Positions 1 through 7,414 of a stretch of 13,009 bases of DNA are shown here, in pieces (the first letter of the stretch is position 1; every line of letters starts with the position of its first letter). This DNA comes from Candidatus Faecalibacterium faecipullorum (GTDB lineage Bacteria > Bacillota > Clostridia > Oscillospirales > Ruminococcaceae), in the NCBI GenBank assembly GCA_019118985.1, contig DWXX01000042.1, positions 1 through 13,009 of the forward strand, written 5' to 3'. The translations under genes were made by a program, and so were the position numbers. A model generated the notes under the pieces. The model searched no databases and was not told the origin of the DNA. It saw only the letters and a list, made by a program, of their open reading frames with translations.

Positions 1-37
1 GGTCCTGCGGGATGGGCTCGTTGAAGATCAGGCGGCC
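1..37 (-). pseudogene. RpoC-like peptide fragment running off the left edge
   Basis: Read leftward from position 37, the sequence encodes GRLIFNEPIPQD. This closely resembles the conserved segment of the RNA polymerase beta-prime subunit that reads TTVGRxIFNExIPQDLG in Clostridia. The residues expected just before it (TTV) are absent; the frame reads FSCS and then a stop at 50..52. This is therefore not an intact rpoC, which is a long essential gene normally found next to rpoB. It is either a chimeric contig end or a small rearranged fragment. The family resemblance is recalled from known RpoC sequences and rests on only 12 residues. Confidence 0.45.
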
Positions 38-49
38 GGAACAAGAGAA

Positions 50-91
50 TCAAATGCGGGCGTGCTCTTCGGGGGTCACATAGCTTCTCAT
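50..91 (-). CDS. 5' end of an unidentified leftward gene, broken after 13 codons
   Basis: An ATG at 91 is preceded by AGGAG (103..107 on the plus strand) and by a plausible promoter at 155..183, so it looks like a real translation start. The peptide is MRSYVTPEEHARI followed by TGA at 50..52. Thirteen codons are too few to name a family. The stop lies just before the RpoC-like fragment at 1..37. The likeliest reading is that a genuine gene start has been joined to unrelated sequence between about 38 and 52. A real very short ORF, or a frameshifted gene, are the alternatives. Confidence 0.4.
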   Translation of the reverse strand: MRSYVTPEEHARI

Positions 92-154
92 AAACTGTCA
101 GTCTCCTGCCTTTGTGGTCTTGCTGGGCCCGGCGTGCCGGGCATGTCATCCTAT

Positions 155-183
155 AGTATAGCACAACAGGCCCCGCGGCGCAA
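155..183 (-). promoter_or_regulatory. Leftward sigma-A promoter for the broken gene
   Basis: On the minus strand, TTGCGC (178..183) and TATACT (155..160) are separated by exactly 17 bases. Transcription would start near 148 and reach the ATG at 91. It lies back to back with the promoter of the rightward PLP enzyme gene, whose -10 is at 217..222. Confidence 0.5.
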
Positions 184-213
184 AAGATAGCCTATGGTAT
201 TTTTGTGAAAAGC

Positions 214-222
214 TGTTATAAT
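214..222 (+). promoter_or_regulatory. Extended -10 promoter of the threonine aldolase gene
   Basis: TG-T-TATAAT at 214..222 is a perfect extended -10 element. The -35 region (around 193..198, TATGGT) is poor, which is typical of extended -10 promoters. The start would be near 229, giving a ~39-nt leader that includes the GGGAGGG ribosome binding site at 251..257. Confidence 0.6.
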
Positions 223-267
223 GGTCATATCCTGTACAGAATCATTCCATGGGAGGGTAATTGCATC

Positions 268-1296
268 ATGATCCGCTTCACCAACGACTACAGCGAGGGG
301 GCCCACCCCTCCATCCTGGCGGCCATCGCCGCCGCCAACTGCGAGGGCAACCCCGGCTACTCCACCGACCCCCACGCGGCCCGGGCCCGGGCGCTGATCC
401 AGTCTGCCATCGGCCGGCCGGACGCCGACGTCCATTTCCTGGTGGGGGGCACCCAGACCAACGCCACCGCCATCGCGGCCTTCCTGCGCCCGTATGAGGC
501 GGTCATCGCCGCGTCGAGCGGCCACATCTGCGTCCATGAGACCGGCGCGGTGGAAGCCACCGGCCACAAGTGCGTCGCCTGCCCGGCCGAAAACGGCAAG
601 CTGACCCCCGCCGCCGTCCGCGCCGCCGTCGCCGCCCACCCCGACGAGCATATGGTCAAGCCCAGGATGGTCTATATCAGCCAGACCACCGAGATCGGCA
701 CCGTCTACACCCTCGCCGAGCTGGAAGAGCTGCGCAAAGTCTGCGACGCATGCGGGCTCTACCTCTATCTGGACGGCGCGCGGCTGGCCGCCGGCCTTGC
801 CGCCGGGGGGGCGTCCCTCGCCGACATCGCCCGGCTGTGCGACGCCTTCTACATCGGCGGCACCAAAAACGCCGCCCTCTTCGGCGAGGCGCTGGTCATC
901 CTGAACGCCGCCCTCAAGCCCGACTTCCGCTACAACATCAAGCAGCGGGGCGGCATGCTGGCCAAGGGCTTTCTGCTGGGCATCCAGTTCGAGCAGCTCT
1001 TCGCCGACGGCACCGGGGCGTTCTACACCTCCCTGGCCGCCCATGCCAACGCCATGGCCCTGCGGCTGAAGGAGGGCATTGCCGCGCTGGGCTACCCCTT
1101 TGCCTGCGACAGCGTGACCAACCAGCAGTTCCCCATCCTGCCCGACGAGGTGGTCGAAGCCCTCGCGCCCGACTTCGGCTTCGAGTTTTCGGCAAAGCCG
1201 GACGCGCACCACACCTGCATCCGCCTGGTGACCAGCTGGGCCACCCCGGAAGAGAACGTCGACGCCTTCCTCGCCGCGCTGCGTGATGTGTCCTGA
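268..1296 (+). CDS. ltaE: Threonine aldolase-family PLP enzyme (low-specificity L-threonine aldolase)
   Basis: A 342-residue fold-type I PLP enzyme of the beta-eliminating lyase/threonine aldolase family. It is expected to cleave L-threonine or L-allo-threonine to glycine and acetaldehyde in the cytosol. The N-terminus MIRFTNDYSEGAHP matches the family opening. Asp169 in LYLDGARL is the residue expected to hold the PLP pyridine nitrogen, and Lys200 in YIGGTKNAALFGEA is the expected Schiff-base lysine. The length (~340) is normal for the family. The ATG at 268 is chosen over an in-frame GTG at 205 because GGGAGGG (251..257) sits 10 bases ahead of it and the GTG lies upstream of the promoter's -10 box. 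It has its own promoter and stands alone ahead of polA. Substrate preference cannot be read from sequence; a related amino-acid lyase role is possible. Confidence 0.88.
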   Translation: MIRFTNDYSEGAHPSILAAIAAANCEGNPGYSTDPHAARARALIQSAIGRPDADVHFLVGGTQTNATAIAAFLRPYEAVIAASSGHICVHETGAVEATGHKCVACPAENGKLTPAAVRAAVAAHPDEHMVKPRMVYISQTTEIGTVYTLAELEELRKVCDACGLYLYLDGARLAAGLAAGGASLADIARLCDAFYIGGTKNAALFGEALVILNAALKPDFRYNIKQRGGMLAKGFLLGIQFEQLFADGTGAFYTSLAAHANAMALRLKEGIAALGYPFACDSVTNQQFPILPDEVVEALAPDFGFEFSAKPDAHHTCIRLVTSWATPEENVDAFLAALRDVS

Positions 1297-1304
1297 CGGG
1301 CGGC

Positions 1305-1333
1305 TTGTCCCTGCGGGGCGGGTGTGGTATACT
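1305..1333 (+). promoter_or_regulatory. Promoter of polA-tsaD
   Basis: TTGTCC (1305..1310), a 17-base spacer and TATACT (1328..1333), the last preceded by TGG to form an extended -10. Transcription would begin near 1340, giving a leader of about 65 nt before the polA ATG at 1406. No clear terminator separates the preceding gene from this promoter. Confidence 0.65.
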
Positions 1334-1405
1334 GTCAGGGAATGATACGGCCCACCCCGGCCCGTCTGCACGCGGGCATTCGCATCAAACAGGGAGGAAC
1401 TGTCT

Positions 1406-3994
1406 ATGTCTTTACTGGTCGTTGACGGCAACAGCATCGCCAACCGGGCTTTTTTCGGCATCAAGGTGCTGACCACCCGCGAGGGGCAGTACACCAACGC
1501 CATCTATGGCTTTATGAATATCCTGCTGGCTCTGCTGCAGGCCCATCAGCCCGACGGGGTGGCCATCGCCTTCGACCTGCCGGGGCCCACCTTCCGCCAC
1601 AGGATGTACGACGGCTACAAGGCCAACCGCCACGGCATGCCCGACGAGCTGGCCGCCCAGATGCCCCTGCTGCAGCAGCTGCTGCGGGACCTGGGCTACC
1701 GCCTGGTCACCGCCGAAGGGTGGGAGGCCGACGACATCCTCGGCACCCTGGCCGCCGCCTGCGCCGAGAGGGGGGAGCAGTGCTTCCTCGCCACCGGCGA
1801 CCGGGACAACCTGCAGCTGGTGGGGGACACCACCACCGTCCTGCTGGCCACCACCTCCCGCGGGCACAGCGAGACGCGGGTGATGGACGCCGCCGCCGTC
1901 GAGGCGCAGTACGGCGTCGCCCCCCGGCAGCTGATCGACGTCAAAAGCCTGATGGGGGATGCCTCCGACAACATCCCCGGCGTCAAGGGCATCGGGGAAA
2001 AGACCGCCCTCGCCCTCATCCGGCAGTTCGGCAGCCTGGCGGGGGTCTACCAGCACATCGACGACCCCGCCATCAAGCCCCGTCAGCGGGAGAACCTGCT
2101 GGCCTATCAGGCCGACGCCGAGCTCAGCTACACCCTCGGCACCATCCGCACCGACGCCCCCGTCGAGACCGACCCCGCCGCCTACGTCCCCGGCAAAGGG
2201 GACAAGCCCGCCGCCGTCCGCCTGCTGCTGGACCTGGAGATCCGGGCCCTCATCCCGCGGCTGGGGCTGGAGGGGGTGCAGCCCGCCGGCGGCGCGCCCG
2301 ACGCGCCCGAAGCACCCGCCGCCCCCCTGCCCGAAGGCCGGGTGCAGCCCCTGCCCGAACGGCCCGCCGGGCGCTGGCTGCTGGCCGCACGGCCCCCCGT
2401 CTACGGCAAGCAGGGCAACCGGATCGTCGTCGACCGCCCCGCCCACTGGTACGCGGTGCAGGGCACGCTGGTCTGCCCGGTGGAGGACGACGCGCTGCCC
2501 CGCCTGCTGGACGACGATGCTTTGCAGCTGGAAGTGTTCGACGCAGCCCCGCTCTACGCCGCCGCCATGGCCGCCGGGGGCTGGGGGGCGTCCATCGTCT
2601 GGGACGGCAAGCTGGCCGCCTACCTGCTGGACGCATCGGCCGCCAAATACAGTGTCGCCGACCTGGCCGAGCGGTACCAGCTGCGCCCCGCCTTTGCCTG
2701 CGAGGGGTGGCCGGACGCGCCCTACCTCGCCGCCCTCTTTGAAAAGCTGAAGGCCGAGATCACCGCCCTGGACGAGGACTTCCTCTACCATGAGATCGAG
2801 TTCCCCCTCGCGCAGGTGCTGGCCGACATGACCCGCACCGGCATCCTGGTCGACCGCGGGGGGATCGAGCAGTTCGGCGCCGAGCTGCACCAGAAGATCG
2901 AGGCGAAGCTCGCCTACATCCGCAGCCAGGTGGAGGACCCCGCCTTCAACCCCAACAGCCCCAAGCAGCTGGGGGAGATGCTGTTCGACAAGATGCAGCT
3001 GCCCCACGGCCGCAAGACCAGCCGCGGCTGGTCGACCGACAACGCCACCCTGCAGAAGCTGCGGCCCGACTGCCCGCTGATCGACGACATCCTGCAGTAC
3101 CGCTCCTACCAGAAGCTGTACTCCACCTACGCCGAGGGGCTGCTCAAGGTCATCGGCCCGGACGGGCGGGTCCACTCCACCTTCAACCAGACCGAGGCCC
3201 GCACCGGCCGGCTGTCGTCCGACAACCCCAACTTGCAGAACATCCCCATCCGCACCGAGCTGGGCAGCCGGCTGCGGGGCTTCTTTATCGCAAAGCCGGG
3301 CTGCGTGCTGGTGGACGCCGACTACAGCCAGATCGAGCTGCGCATCCTGGCCCACATCACCGGCGATGAGCACATGCAGGCCGCCTTCCGCGCGGGGGAG
3401 GACATCCACCGCAGCACCGCCGCCAAGATCTACGGCATCCCCCTCGCTGAGGTCACCCCGCGGCTGCGCACCGCCGCCAAGGCCATCAACTTCGGCATCA
3501 TGTACGGCAAGGGCGCCTTCAGCCTGTCGGAGGACCTGGGGGTCTCGGTGCGGGAGGCGGGGGCCTTCCTCAAGAACTACTTCGCCAGCTTCCCCAAGGT
3601 GGACGACTATATGCAGAAGACCATCGCCGACGCCAAGGAGAAGGGCTACGTCAGCACCCTCTTCGGCCGGCGGCGGGCCCTGCCCGAGCTGGCCAGCTCC
3701 AACATCAACGTCCGGGCCAGCGGCGAGCGGATGGCCCGCAACACCCCCATCCAGGGCACCGCGGCCGACGTCATCAAGCTGGCCATGGTGCGGGTATGGC
3801 GGCGGATCCGGGCCGAGGGTCTGGCCAGCCGCCTCATCCTGACCGTCCACGATGAGCTGATCGTCGAGGCGCCCGAAGCCGAGGCCGAAGCCGCCGCCCG
3901 CATCCTAAAAGAGGAGATGGAGGGCTGCGTGCAGTTCGCCGTCCCCCTCGACACCGACGTCCGCCAGGGCCGCTCCTGGCTGGAAGCACACTGA
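1406..3994 (+). CDS. polA: DNA polymerase I, with degenerate proofreading domain
   Basis: An 862-residue family A DNA polymerase that fills gaps and removes RNA primers during lagging-strand synthesis and repair. Domains in order: 5' nuclease (about 1..290, with WEADDILGTLA and the helix-hairpin-helix SDNIPGVKGIGEKTA), a Pro/Ala-rich linker (about 290..320), a vestigial 3'-5' exonuclease domain (about 320..470), and the polymerase domain. Polymerase motifs are intact: motif A DYSQIELR (catalytic Asp639), motif B RTAAKAINFGIMYG (Arg688, Lys692, Tyr700), motif C TVHDEL (Asp816). I find no DxE exonuclease motif in the middle domain, although its shape survives around VWDGKLAAYLLD (Asp400), so proofreading is probably absent, as in Bacillus-type Pol I. 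The ATG at 1406 has AGGGAGGA (1391..1398) seven bases upstream. tsaD follows after 42 bases. Confidence 0.97.
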   Translation: MSLLVVDGNSIANRAFFGIKVLTTREGQYTNAIYGFMNILLALLQAHQPDGVAIAFDLPGPTFRHRMYDGYKANRHGMPDELAAQMPLLQQLLRDLGYRLVTAEGWEADDILGTLAAACAERGEQCFLATGDRDNLQLVGDTTTVLLATTSRGHSETRVMDAAAVEAQYGVAPRQLIDVKSLMGDASDNIPGVKGIGEKTALALIRQFGSLAGVYQHIDDPAIKPRQRENLLAYQADAELSYTLGTIRTDAPVETDPAAYVPGKGDKPAAVRLLLDLEIRALIPRLGLEGVQPAGGAPDAPEAPAAPLPEGRVQPLPERPAGRWLLAARPPVYGKQGNRIVVDRPAHWYAVQGTLVCPVEDDALPRLLDDDALQLEVFDAAPLYAAAMAAGGWGASIVWDGKLAAYLLDASAAKYSVADLAERYQLRPAFACEGWPDAPYLAALFEKLKAEITALDEDFLYHEIEFPLAQVLADMTRTGILVDRGGIEQFGAELHQKIEAKLAYIRSQVEDPAFNPNSPKQLGEMLFDKMQLPHGRKTSRGWSTDNATLQKLRPDCPLIDDILQYRSYQKLYSTYAEGLLKVIGPDGRVHSTFNQTEARTGRLSSDNPNLQNIPIRTELGSRLRGFFIAKPGCVLVDADYSQIELRILAHITGDEHMQAAFRAGEDIHRSTAAKIYGIPLAEVTPRLRTAAKAINFGIMYGKGAFSLSEDLGVSVREAGAFLKNYFASFPKVDDYMQKTIADAKEKGYVSTLFGRRRALPELASSNINVRASGERMARNTPIQGTAADVIKLAMVRVWRRIRAEGLASRLILTVHDELIVEAPEAEAEAAARILKEEMEGCVQFAVPLDTDVRQGRSWLEAH

Positions 3995-4036
3995 CCGCCC
4001 GGCCCCACCCGCCGCCGGAGAAAGAAGCAGACCAAT

Positions 4037-5044
4037 ATGATCGTACTGGGAATCGAATCCACCTGCGATGAGACCGCCGCCGCCCTGGTGGCCGACGGCC
4101 GCACCCTGCTGAGCAACGTCATCGCCACCAGCGTCAAAGAGCAGGCCCTCTACGGCGGCGTGGTGCCCGAGATCGCCAGCCGCCGCCACTGCGAATACAT
4201 CAGCGCCACGGTGGACAAGGCCCTCGCCGACGCCGGCTGCACCATCGACCAGGTGGACGCGGTGGCGGTCACCTTTGCCCCCGGGCTGATCGGGGCGGTG
4301 CTGGTGGGGGTCAACTTTGCCAAGGGGCTGGCCTACGCGGCCGGCAAACCCCTGGTGCCGGTCCACCACCTGCGGGGGCACATCGCGGCCCTCTACCTGA
4401 CCCACCCCGCGCTCGAGCCGCCCTTCCTCTGTCTGGTGGCCTCGGGCGGGCACAGCCACATCGTCGAGGTGGAGGACTACACCCGCTTCCATGTCCTCGG
4501 CCGGACGGTGGACGACGCCGCCGGCGAAGCCTTCGACAAGGTAGCCCGCACCCTCGGCCTGCCTTACCCCGGGGGGCCCAGCGTCGCCGCCGCCGCCAAG
4601 ACCGGCGACCCCCGCGCCTACCGCCTGCCCGTCCCCCATGTGGAGGGGAAATACAACGTCAGCTTCTCGGGGCTCAAGACCGCCGTCCTCAACGAGGTCA
4701 ACCAGGCCCGGATGAAGGGGCAGGAGGTGAGCGTGCCCGACCTCGCCGCCTCCTTCCAGGAGCGGATCGACGGCATCCTGGCCGAAAAGCTGCTGCTGGC
4801 CGCCGCCGACACCGGTGCAAAGCAGGTCTGCCTGGCGGGGGGCGTGGCGGCCAACGGCCGTCTGCGCCAGCTGGTCAACGACGGGGCGCAGAAGCTGGGG
4901 GCCCAGGTCTATCTGCCCCAGCTCAAGTTCTGCGGGGACAACGGCGCCATGATCGCCGCCCAGGGCTACTACGAGTACCGGGCGGGGCACACCGCCGGGC
5001 TGGACCTCAACGGCCTGCCCACCCTGCCCATCGACTATATCTGA
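4037..5044 (+). CDS. tsaD: tRNA N6-adenosine threonylcarbamoyltransferase TsaD
   Basis: A 335-residue member of the TsaD/Kae1/YgjD family, the usual bacterial length. With TsaB and TsaE it transfers threonylcarbamoyl from TC-AMP to A37 of ANN-decoding tRNAs (t6A). The ASKHA-fold start MIVLGIESTCDETAAA is present. The metal ligands are visible as His111 and His115 in HHLRGH and Asp301 in FCGDNGAMIA. Other family blocks include GGVVPEIASRRH, TFAPGLIGAVLVGV, ASGGHSHI and DDAAGEAFDKVAR. It starts at an ATG with only a weak purine-rich site (AAAGAAG, 4021..4027) and lies 42 bases behind polA with no promoter or terminator between, so it is probably co-transcribed. tsaB and tsaE are not in the window. 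Confidence 0.97.
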   Translation: MIVLGIESTCDETAAALVADGRTLLSNVIATSVKEQALYGGVVPEIASRRHCEYISATVDKALADAGCTIDQVDAVAVTFAPGLIGAVLVGVNFAKGLAYAAGKPLVPVHHLRGHIAALYLTHPALEPPFLCLVASGGHSHIVEVEDYTRFHVLGRTVDDAAGEAFDKVARTLGLPYPGGPSVAAAAKTGDPRAYRLPVPHVEGKYNVSFSGLKTAVLNEVNQARMKGQEVSVPDLAASFQERIDGILAEKLLLAAADTGAKQVCLAGGVAANGRLRQLVNDGAQKLGAQVYLPQLKFCGDNGAMIAAQGYYEYRAGHTAGLDLNGLPTLPIDYI

Positions 5045-5067
5045 ATAGTCAAACGTACATAACAAAG

Positions 5068-5111
5068 CTGCCCGCCGGCAGCCCCACTGCGGGGCCCGGC
5101 GGGCAGTTTTT
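5068..5111 (+). terminator. Intrinsic terminator after tsaD
   Basis: An 11-bp GC stem, CTGCCCGCCGG (5068..5078) with CCGGCGGGCAG (5096..5106), encloses a loop that can itself fold. It is followed by TTTTT. The opposite strand has only a short T-rich tail, so it may also weakly stop the converging protease gene, which ends at 5124. Confidence 0.85.
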
Positions 5112-5123
5112 GTGTACAGGCTC

Positions 5124-5987
5124 TCAGGCGGCCTCGGGCGCGTCGTCCATCCCCCAGAAGGCGGCGACGAGGGGCAGGCGGCTGCCCCGCAGCAGGTAAA
5201 AGACCGGCAGCAGGTAGAGCAGGGCGCTCAGCAGCATGGAGGGGTCGTAGCTGCTGACCACCTCGCTGATGGTGGCGGTGCCGTCGTACAGCCCCGAGTT
5301 GATCAGGGCGGCCACGTCCTGCAAGGTGTGCAGGAAGATCAGCACCCACAGGTTGCCGGTGCGGTAGTAGATGGCGGCGTACAGCATCCCCAGCGCGGCG
5401 GTGACGCAGCACTGGATCAGCACCCCCACCGGCTCGCTGGACATCAGGTTGACCGCGTGCCCCAGCCCGAACAGCGCCCCCGACACGGCGCAGGCCTTCC
5501 ACACGCCGGCGCGCCGCGGGCCGAAGTGGGCCAAAAGGGTCTCGGCCACCACCCCGCGGAACAGCGCCTCCTCGGCCAGGCCGATCAGGAACATGGCCAG
5601 GAAGAAGGCCGCGATCCGCCAGGGGGCCTTGACGGCGGCCCCCTCGGGCGGGCCGACCAGCGCCAGGTTGACGCTCAGGGAGAGGGACAGCCAGACAAAG
5701 GGGTAGACCCCCACCAGCAGCCCGTCCAGAAAGCCGGCCCCCCGCCGGGCGAACACCCCCAGCCGCCCGCTGCGCCACAGCAGCGCCAGCGGCACGGCCA
5801 GGCCGATGGCCTCGACCGCCGCCTGGAAGAGAAAGTCCTCGGCCAGAAAAGGCCCGGCGGCCCAGGGCGCCAGCCCCAGCAAAAGCAAGGTCAGCAGCAG
5901 CGACCCGACGAACATCGCCGCCAAAAACAGGGCCACCGCCCCAAGACAGTACACAAGCGGGTGGTTGGCCCGCAGCCGTTTCAGCAT
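5124..5987 (-). CDS. CPBP-family intramembrane metalloprotease
   Basis: A 287-residue polytopic membrane protein of the CPBP (CAAX protease and bacteriocin-processing, Rce1-like) family. The three signature motifs are visible: EEALFRG (Glu139, Glu140, Arg144), FGLGH (His177), and His220 in FLHTLQD, where Asp replaces the more usual Asn of HxxxN. Several long hydrophobic segments surround them, beginning near residue 12 (LVYCLGAVALFLAAMFVG). Family members include CAAX-type proteases and bacteriocin self-immunity proteins. No bacteriocin gene is visible nearby, so the substrate is unknown. The ATG at 5987 is chosen because GGAGG (5996..6000) precedes it by about 8 bases; an upstream in-frame extension to 6083 overlaps the preceding terminator and this gene's own promoter. 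Confidence 0.88.
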   Translation of the reverse strand: MLKRLRANHPLVYCLGAVALFLAAMFVGSLLLTLLLLGLAPWAAGPFLAEDFLFQAAVEAIGLAVPLALLWRSGRLGVFARRGAGFLDGLLVGVYPFVWLSLSLSVNLALVGPPEGAAVKAPWRIAAFFLAMFLIGLAEEALFRGVVAETLLAHFGPRRAGVWKACAVSGALFGLGHAVNLMSSEPVGVLIQCCVTAALGMLYAAIYYRTGNLWVLIFLHTLQDVAALINSGLYDGTATISEVVSSYDPSMLLSALLYLLPVFYLLRGSRLPLVAAFWGMDDAPEAA

Positions 5988-6040
5988 AAGCGCATCCTCC
6001 AATATGGGCAAGCATCGGGGCGGCAGACCGTCCCCGCCCC

Positions 6041-6051
6041 ATTGTACCACA
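6041..6051 (-). promoter_or_regulatory. Extended -10 promoter of the CPBP protease gene
   Basis: The minus strand reads TGTGGTACAAT: TACAAT (6041..6046) preceded by TGG, an extended -10. At 17 bases upstream the -35 position falls in the T-run of the neighbouring terminator (TGTTTT), a poor match. It begins 11 bases downstream of the T-tract that ends the lipoprotein transcript, so one short segment holds both signals. Confidence 0.45.
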
Positions 6052-6061
6052 TTCCGCAGAC

Positions 6062-6103
6062 AAAAAACAGCCCGCAGCTGCACCGGATGGGCGCTGCGGG
6101 CTG
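6062..6103 (-). terminator. Intrinsic terminator of the DUF4358 lipoprotein gene
   Basis: The stem arms are GCTGCGGGCTG (6093..6103) and CAGCCCGCAGC (6068..6078), a perfect 11-bp pair. On the minus strand they are followed by six T (6062..6067). It lies about 20 bases beyond the lipoprotein stop codon. Confidence 0.85.
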
Positions 6104-6122
6104 CCGCATGGCAGGGGAGGCG

Positions 6123-6677
6123 TCAGGCGGCCAGGGCCTCTTCGATGGAGGCCAGCACGGTGTCGGCGTCGGCGCAGCAGACCAGCACCACCTCGCCCGA
6201 GGGGACGGTGGTGACGGTGGCCGCCTTGGCGATCTCGTACTGGTCGGCCAGGTAGTTCTGCATGGCCAGCTGCTGGCCGGTGACGTAGTTTTCCAGCGCC
6301 TGCTGCACGGCGTCGGTCTTGCCCTCGGCGGGCTTGACGATGGCCACCGCGTAGCTGCGGACGTTCATGATGGACACCGAGGCGGCGAAGGAGTCATAGT
6401 CCCCGGCCTCCAGCCCCAGCATGGGCAGGATGAAGTTGTCGGCCTGGGCCTGGATGTCGTCGGCGGTCATCTCGGCGGCGGTGCCGTCGATGGCGGCATA
6501 GCCGCCCTCGCCATTCGAAGAGAGGATCAGCATCCCCTCGTTGTCCTCGTCGGTGCGGGCGTCGTGGATGATCTGCGCATAGTCTTTGGGCGCGGCGTCG
6601 GACGCCTTTTTGCCGCAGCCGGCAAGGGTGAAAAAGGCCATCGAGGCCAGCAGGACGGCGGTCAGCATACGTTTCAT
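6123..6677 (-). CDS. DUF4358-type lipoprotein
   Basis: A 184-residue predicted lipoprotein. The start MKRMLTAVLL is followed by a hydrophobic h-region and the lipobox LAGC, with Cys21 as the lipidation site, so the mature protein should be anchored to the outer face of the membrane. After a short charged linker, the body has the pattern I associate with DUF4358: LPMLGLEAGDYDSF, a SIMNVRSYAVAIVKP strand, a helix of the VQQALENYV type, and a C-terminal strand (VVLVCC) before the final helix. No molecular function is established for that family as far as I know. The start at 6677 is preferred over one 20 codons upstream because it gives a proper signal peptide and has AAGGAAAGG just upstream. 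It has its own terminator and no obvious partner gene. Confidence 0.75.
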   Translation of the reverse strand: MKRMLTAVLLASMAFFTLAGCGKKASDAAPKDYAQIIHDARTDEDNEGMLILSSNGEGGYAAIDGTAAEMTADDIQAQADNFILPMLGLEAGDYDSFAASVSIMNVRSYAVAIVKPAEGKTDAVQQALENYVTGQQLAMQNYLADQYEIAKAATVTTVPSGEVVLVCCADADTVLASIEEALAA

Positions 6678-6852
6678 AGGGTCAATATCCTTTCCTTGAT
6701 GGTTTGGTCGTGTGTCAAAAGACGGGCGCTTTCCCACAGGATGGGCCGCCGGGGGGTGGTTTATGCGCCGCCGCCCCGGTGAAGCGCCGTCATATCCTAT
6801 ACGAACGTCGGCGCAGGAAAATTGCCCGCCCCGCGCCGGTTCATAAAAAATT

Positions 6853-6880
6853 AAAAAAGGCCCCGGCCAAACGCCGGGGC
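6853..6880 (-). terminator. Intrinsic terminator of the Lrp-family gene
   Basis: GCCCCGGC (6860..6867), a five-base loop and GCCGGGGC (6873..6880) form a perfect 8-bp GC stem just past the stop codon. On the minus strand it is followed by TTTTTT (6853..6858) and a further T-rich stretch. Confidence 0.88.
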
Positions 6881-6885
6881 GCCCT

Positions 6886-7329
6886 TTACAACTGCTGCAA
6901 TACGTCCAGCGGGCCGTGGTCCACCGGGGTGGAGAGGATGATCTGGGTGCAGGTGCTGCCCAGCTTCTGGAACTGCAGGATCAGCTGCTCGAGCTGCATC
7001 ATGCTGCCGCAGCTGACCTTGATCAGGAAGGTATACTCCCCGGTGACATGGTAGCACTGCATCACCTCGCGGCTGTTCTGCAGCAGGTTGAGCAGCCCCT
7101 CCCGCTCGGATGGCGCCACCGACAGGCTGATCAGCGCGTCGACGTACAGCCGCCCGGCCGGCCGGTTGAGCACCACCGTGTACCCGCTGATGACGCCGTC
7201 CGCCTCCAGCTTGTGGATGCGGCTGGAGACGGCGGGGCTGGTCAGGGCGACCCGCTCGGCGATCTCCTTGACGGGCATCCGGGCGTTGTGCGCCAGAAGG
7301 GAAAGGATCTTGCGGTCGAGATCATCCAT
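6886..7329 (-). CDS. Lrp/AsnC-family transcriptional regulator
   Basis: A 147-residue regulator of the usual family length. Residues 1..50 form the AsnC-type helix-turn-helix (LDRKILSLLAHNARMPVKEIAERVALTSPAVSSRIHKLE, in which SPAVSSRIHKLE is the recognition helix region). Residues from about 65 to 145 form the RAM/ASNC effector domain, with the CYHVTGEYTFLIKV strand typical of the ligand-binding face. Members bind DNA as dimers or octamers, sense amino acids, and often repress their own gene. The ATG at 7329 has GGAGG (7340..7344) 10 bases upstream. Its promoter lies in an AT-rich gap that also carries a divergent promoter for a short RNA, the first candidate target besides itself. Nothing in the sequence identifies the effector amino acid. 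Confidence 0.92.
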   Translation of the reverse strand: MDDLDRKILSLLAHNARMPVKEIAERVALTSPAVSSRIHKLEADGVISGYTVVLNRPAGRLYVDALISLSVAPSEREGLLNLLQNSREVMQCYHVTGEYTFLIKVSCGSMMQLEQLILQFQKLGSTCTQIILSTPVDHGPLDVLQQL

Positions 7330-7414
7330 GCTTGTTGTACCTCCATCTCTCGTTTCAGCCGGCAGATTTCCGGTGAAATAGATAAAATTCTCTTTTAATA
7401 AAGTTTTGAGTTGT

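Noticed and set aside
205..267. Upstream GTG start for the threonine aldolase
   Set aside because: The GTG lies ahead of the promoter's -10 box, whereas the ATG at 268 has GGGAGGG at good spacing and fits the family N-terminus.
1412..3850. Long open frame antisense to polA (812 codons)
   Set aside because: A by-product of high GC content opposite a clearly functional polA; its composition (Gly, Val, Gln, Asp rich) is low complexity and shows no domain.
6713..6718. TTGACA on the minus strand upstream of the lipoprotein gene
   Set aside because: No acceptable -10 hexamer lies 16 to 18 bases downstream, so I could not define a promoter for that gene.
5112..6782. 556-codon rightward open frame over the CPBP and lipoprotein genes
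   Set aside because: It runs through two genes with clear motifs, a terminator and a promoter; its composition is that of a GC-rich shadow.
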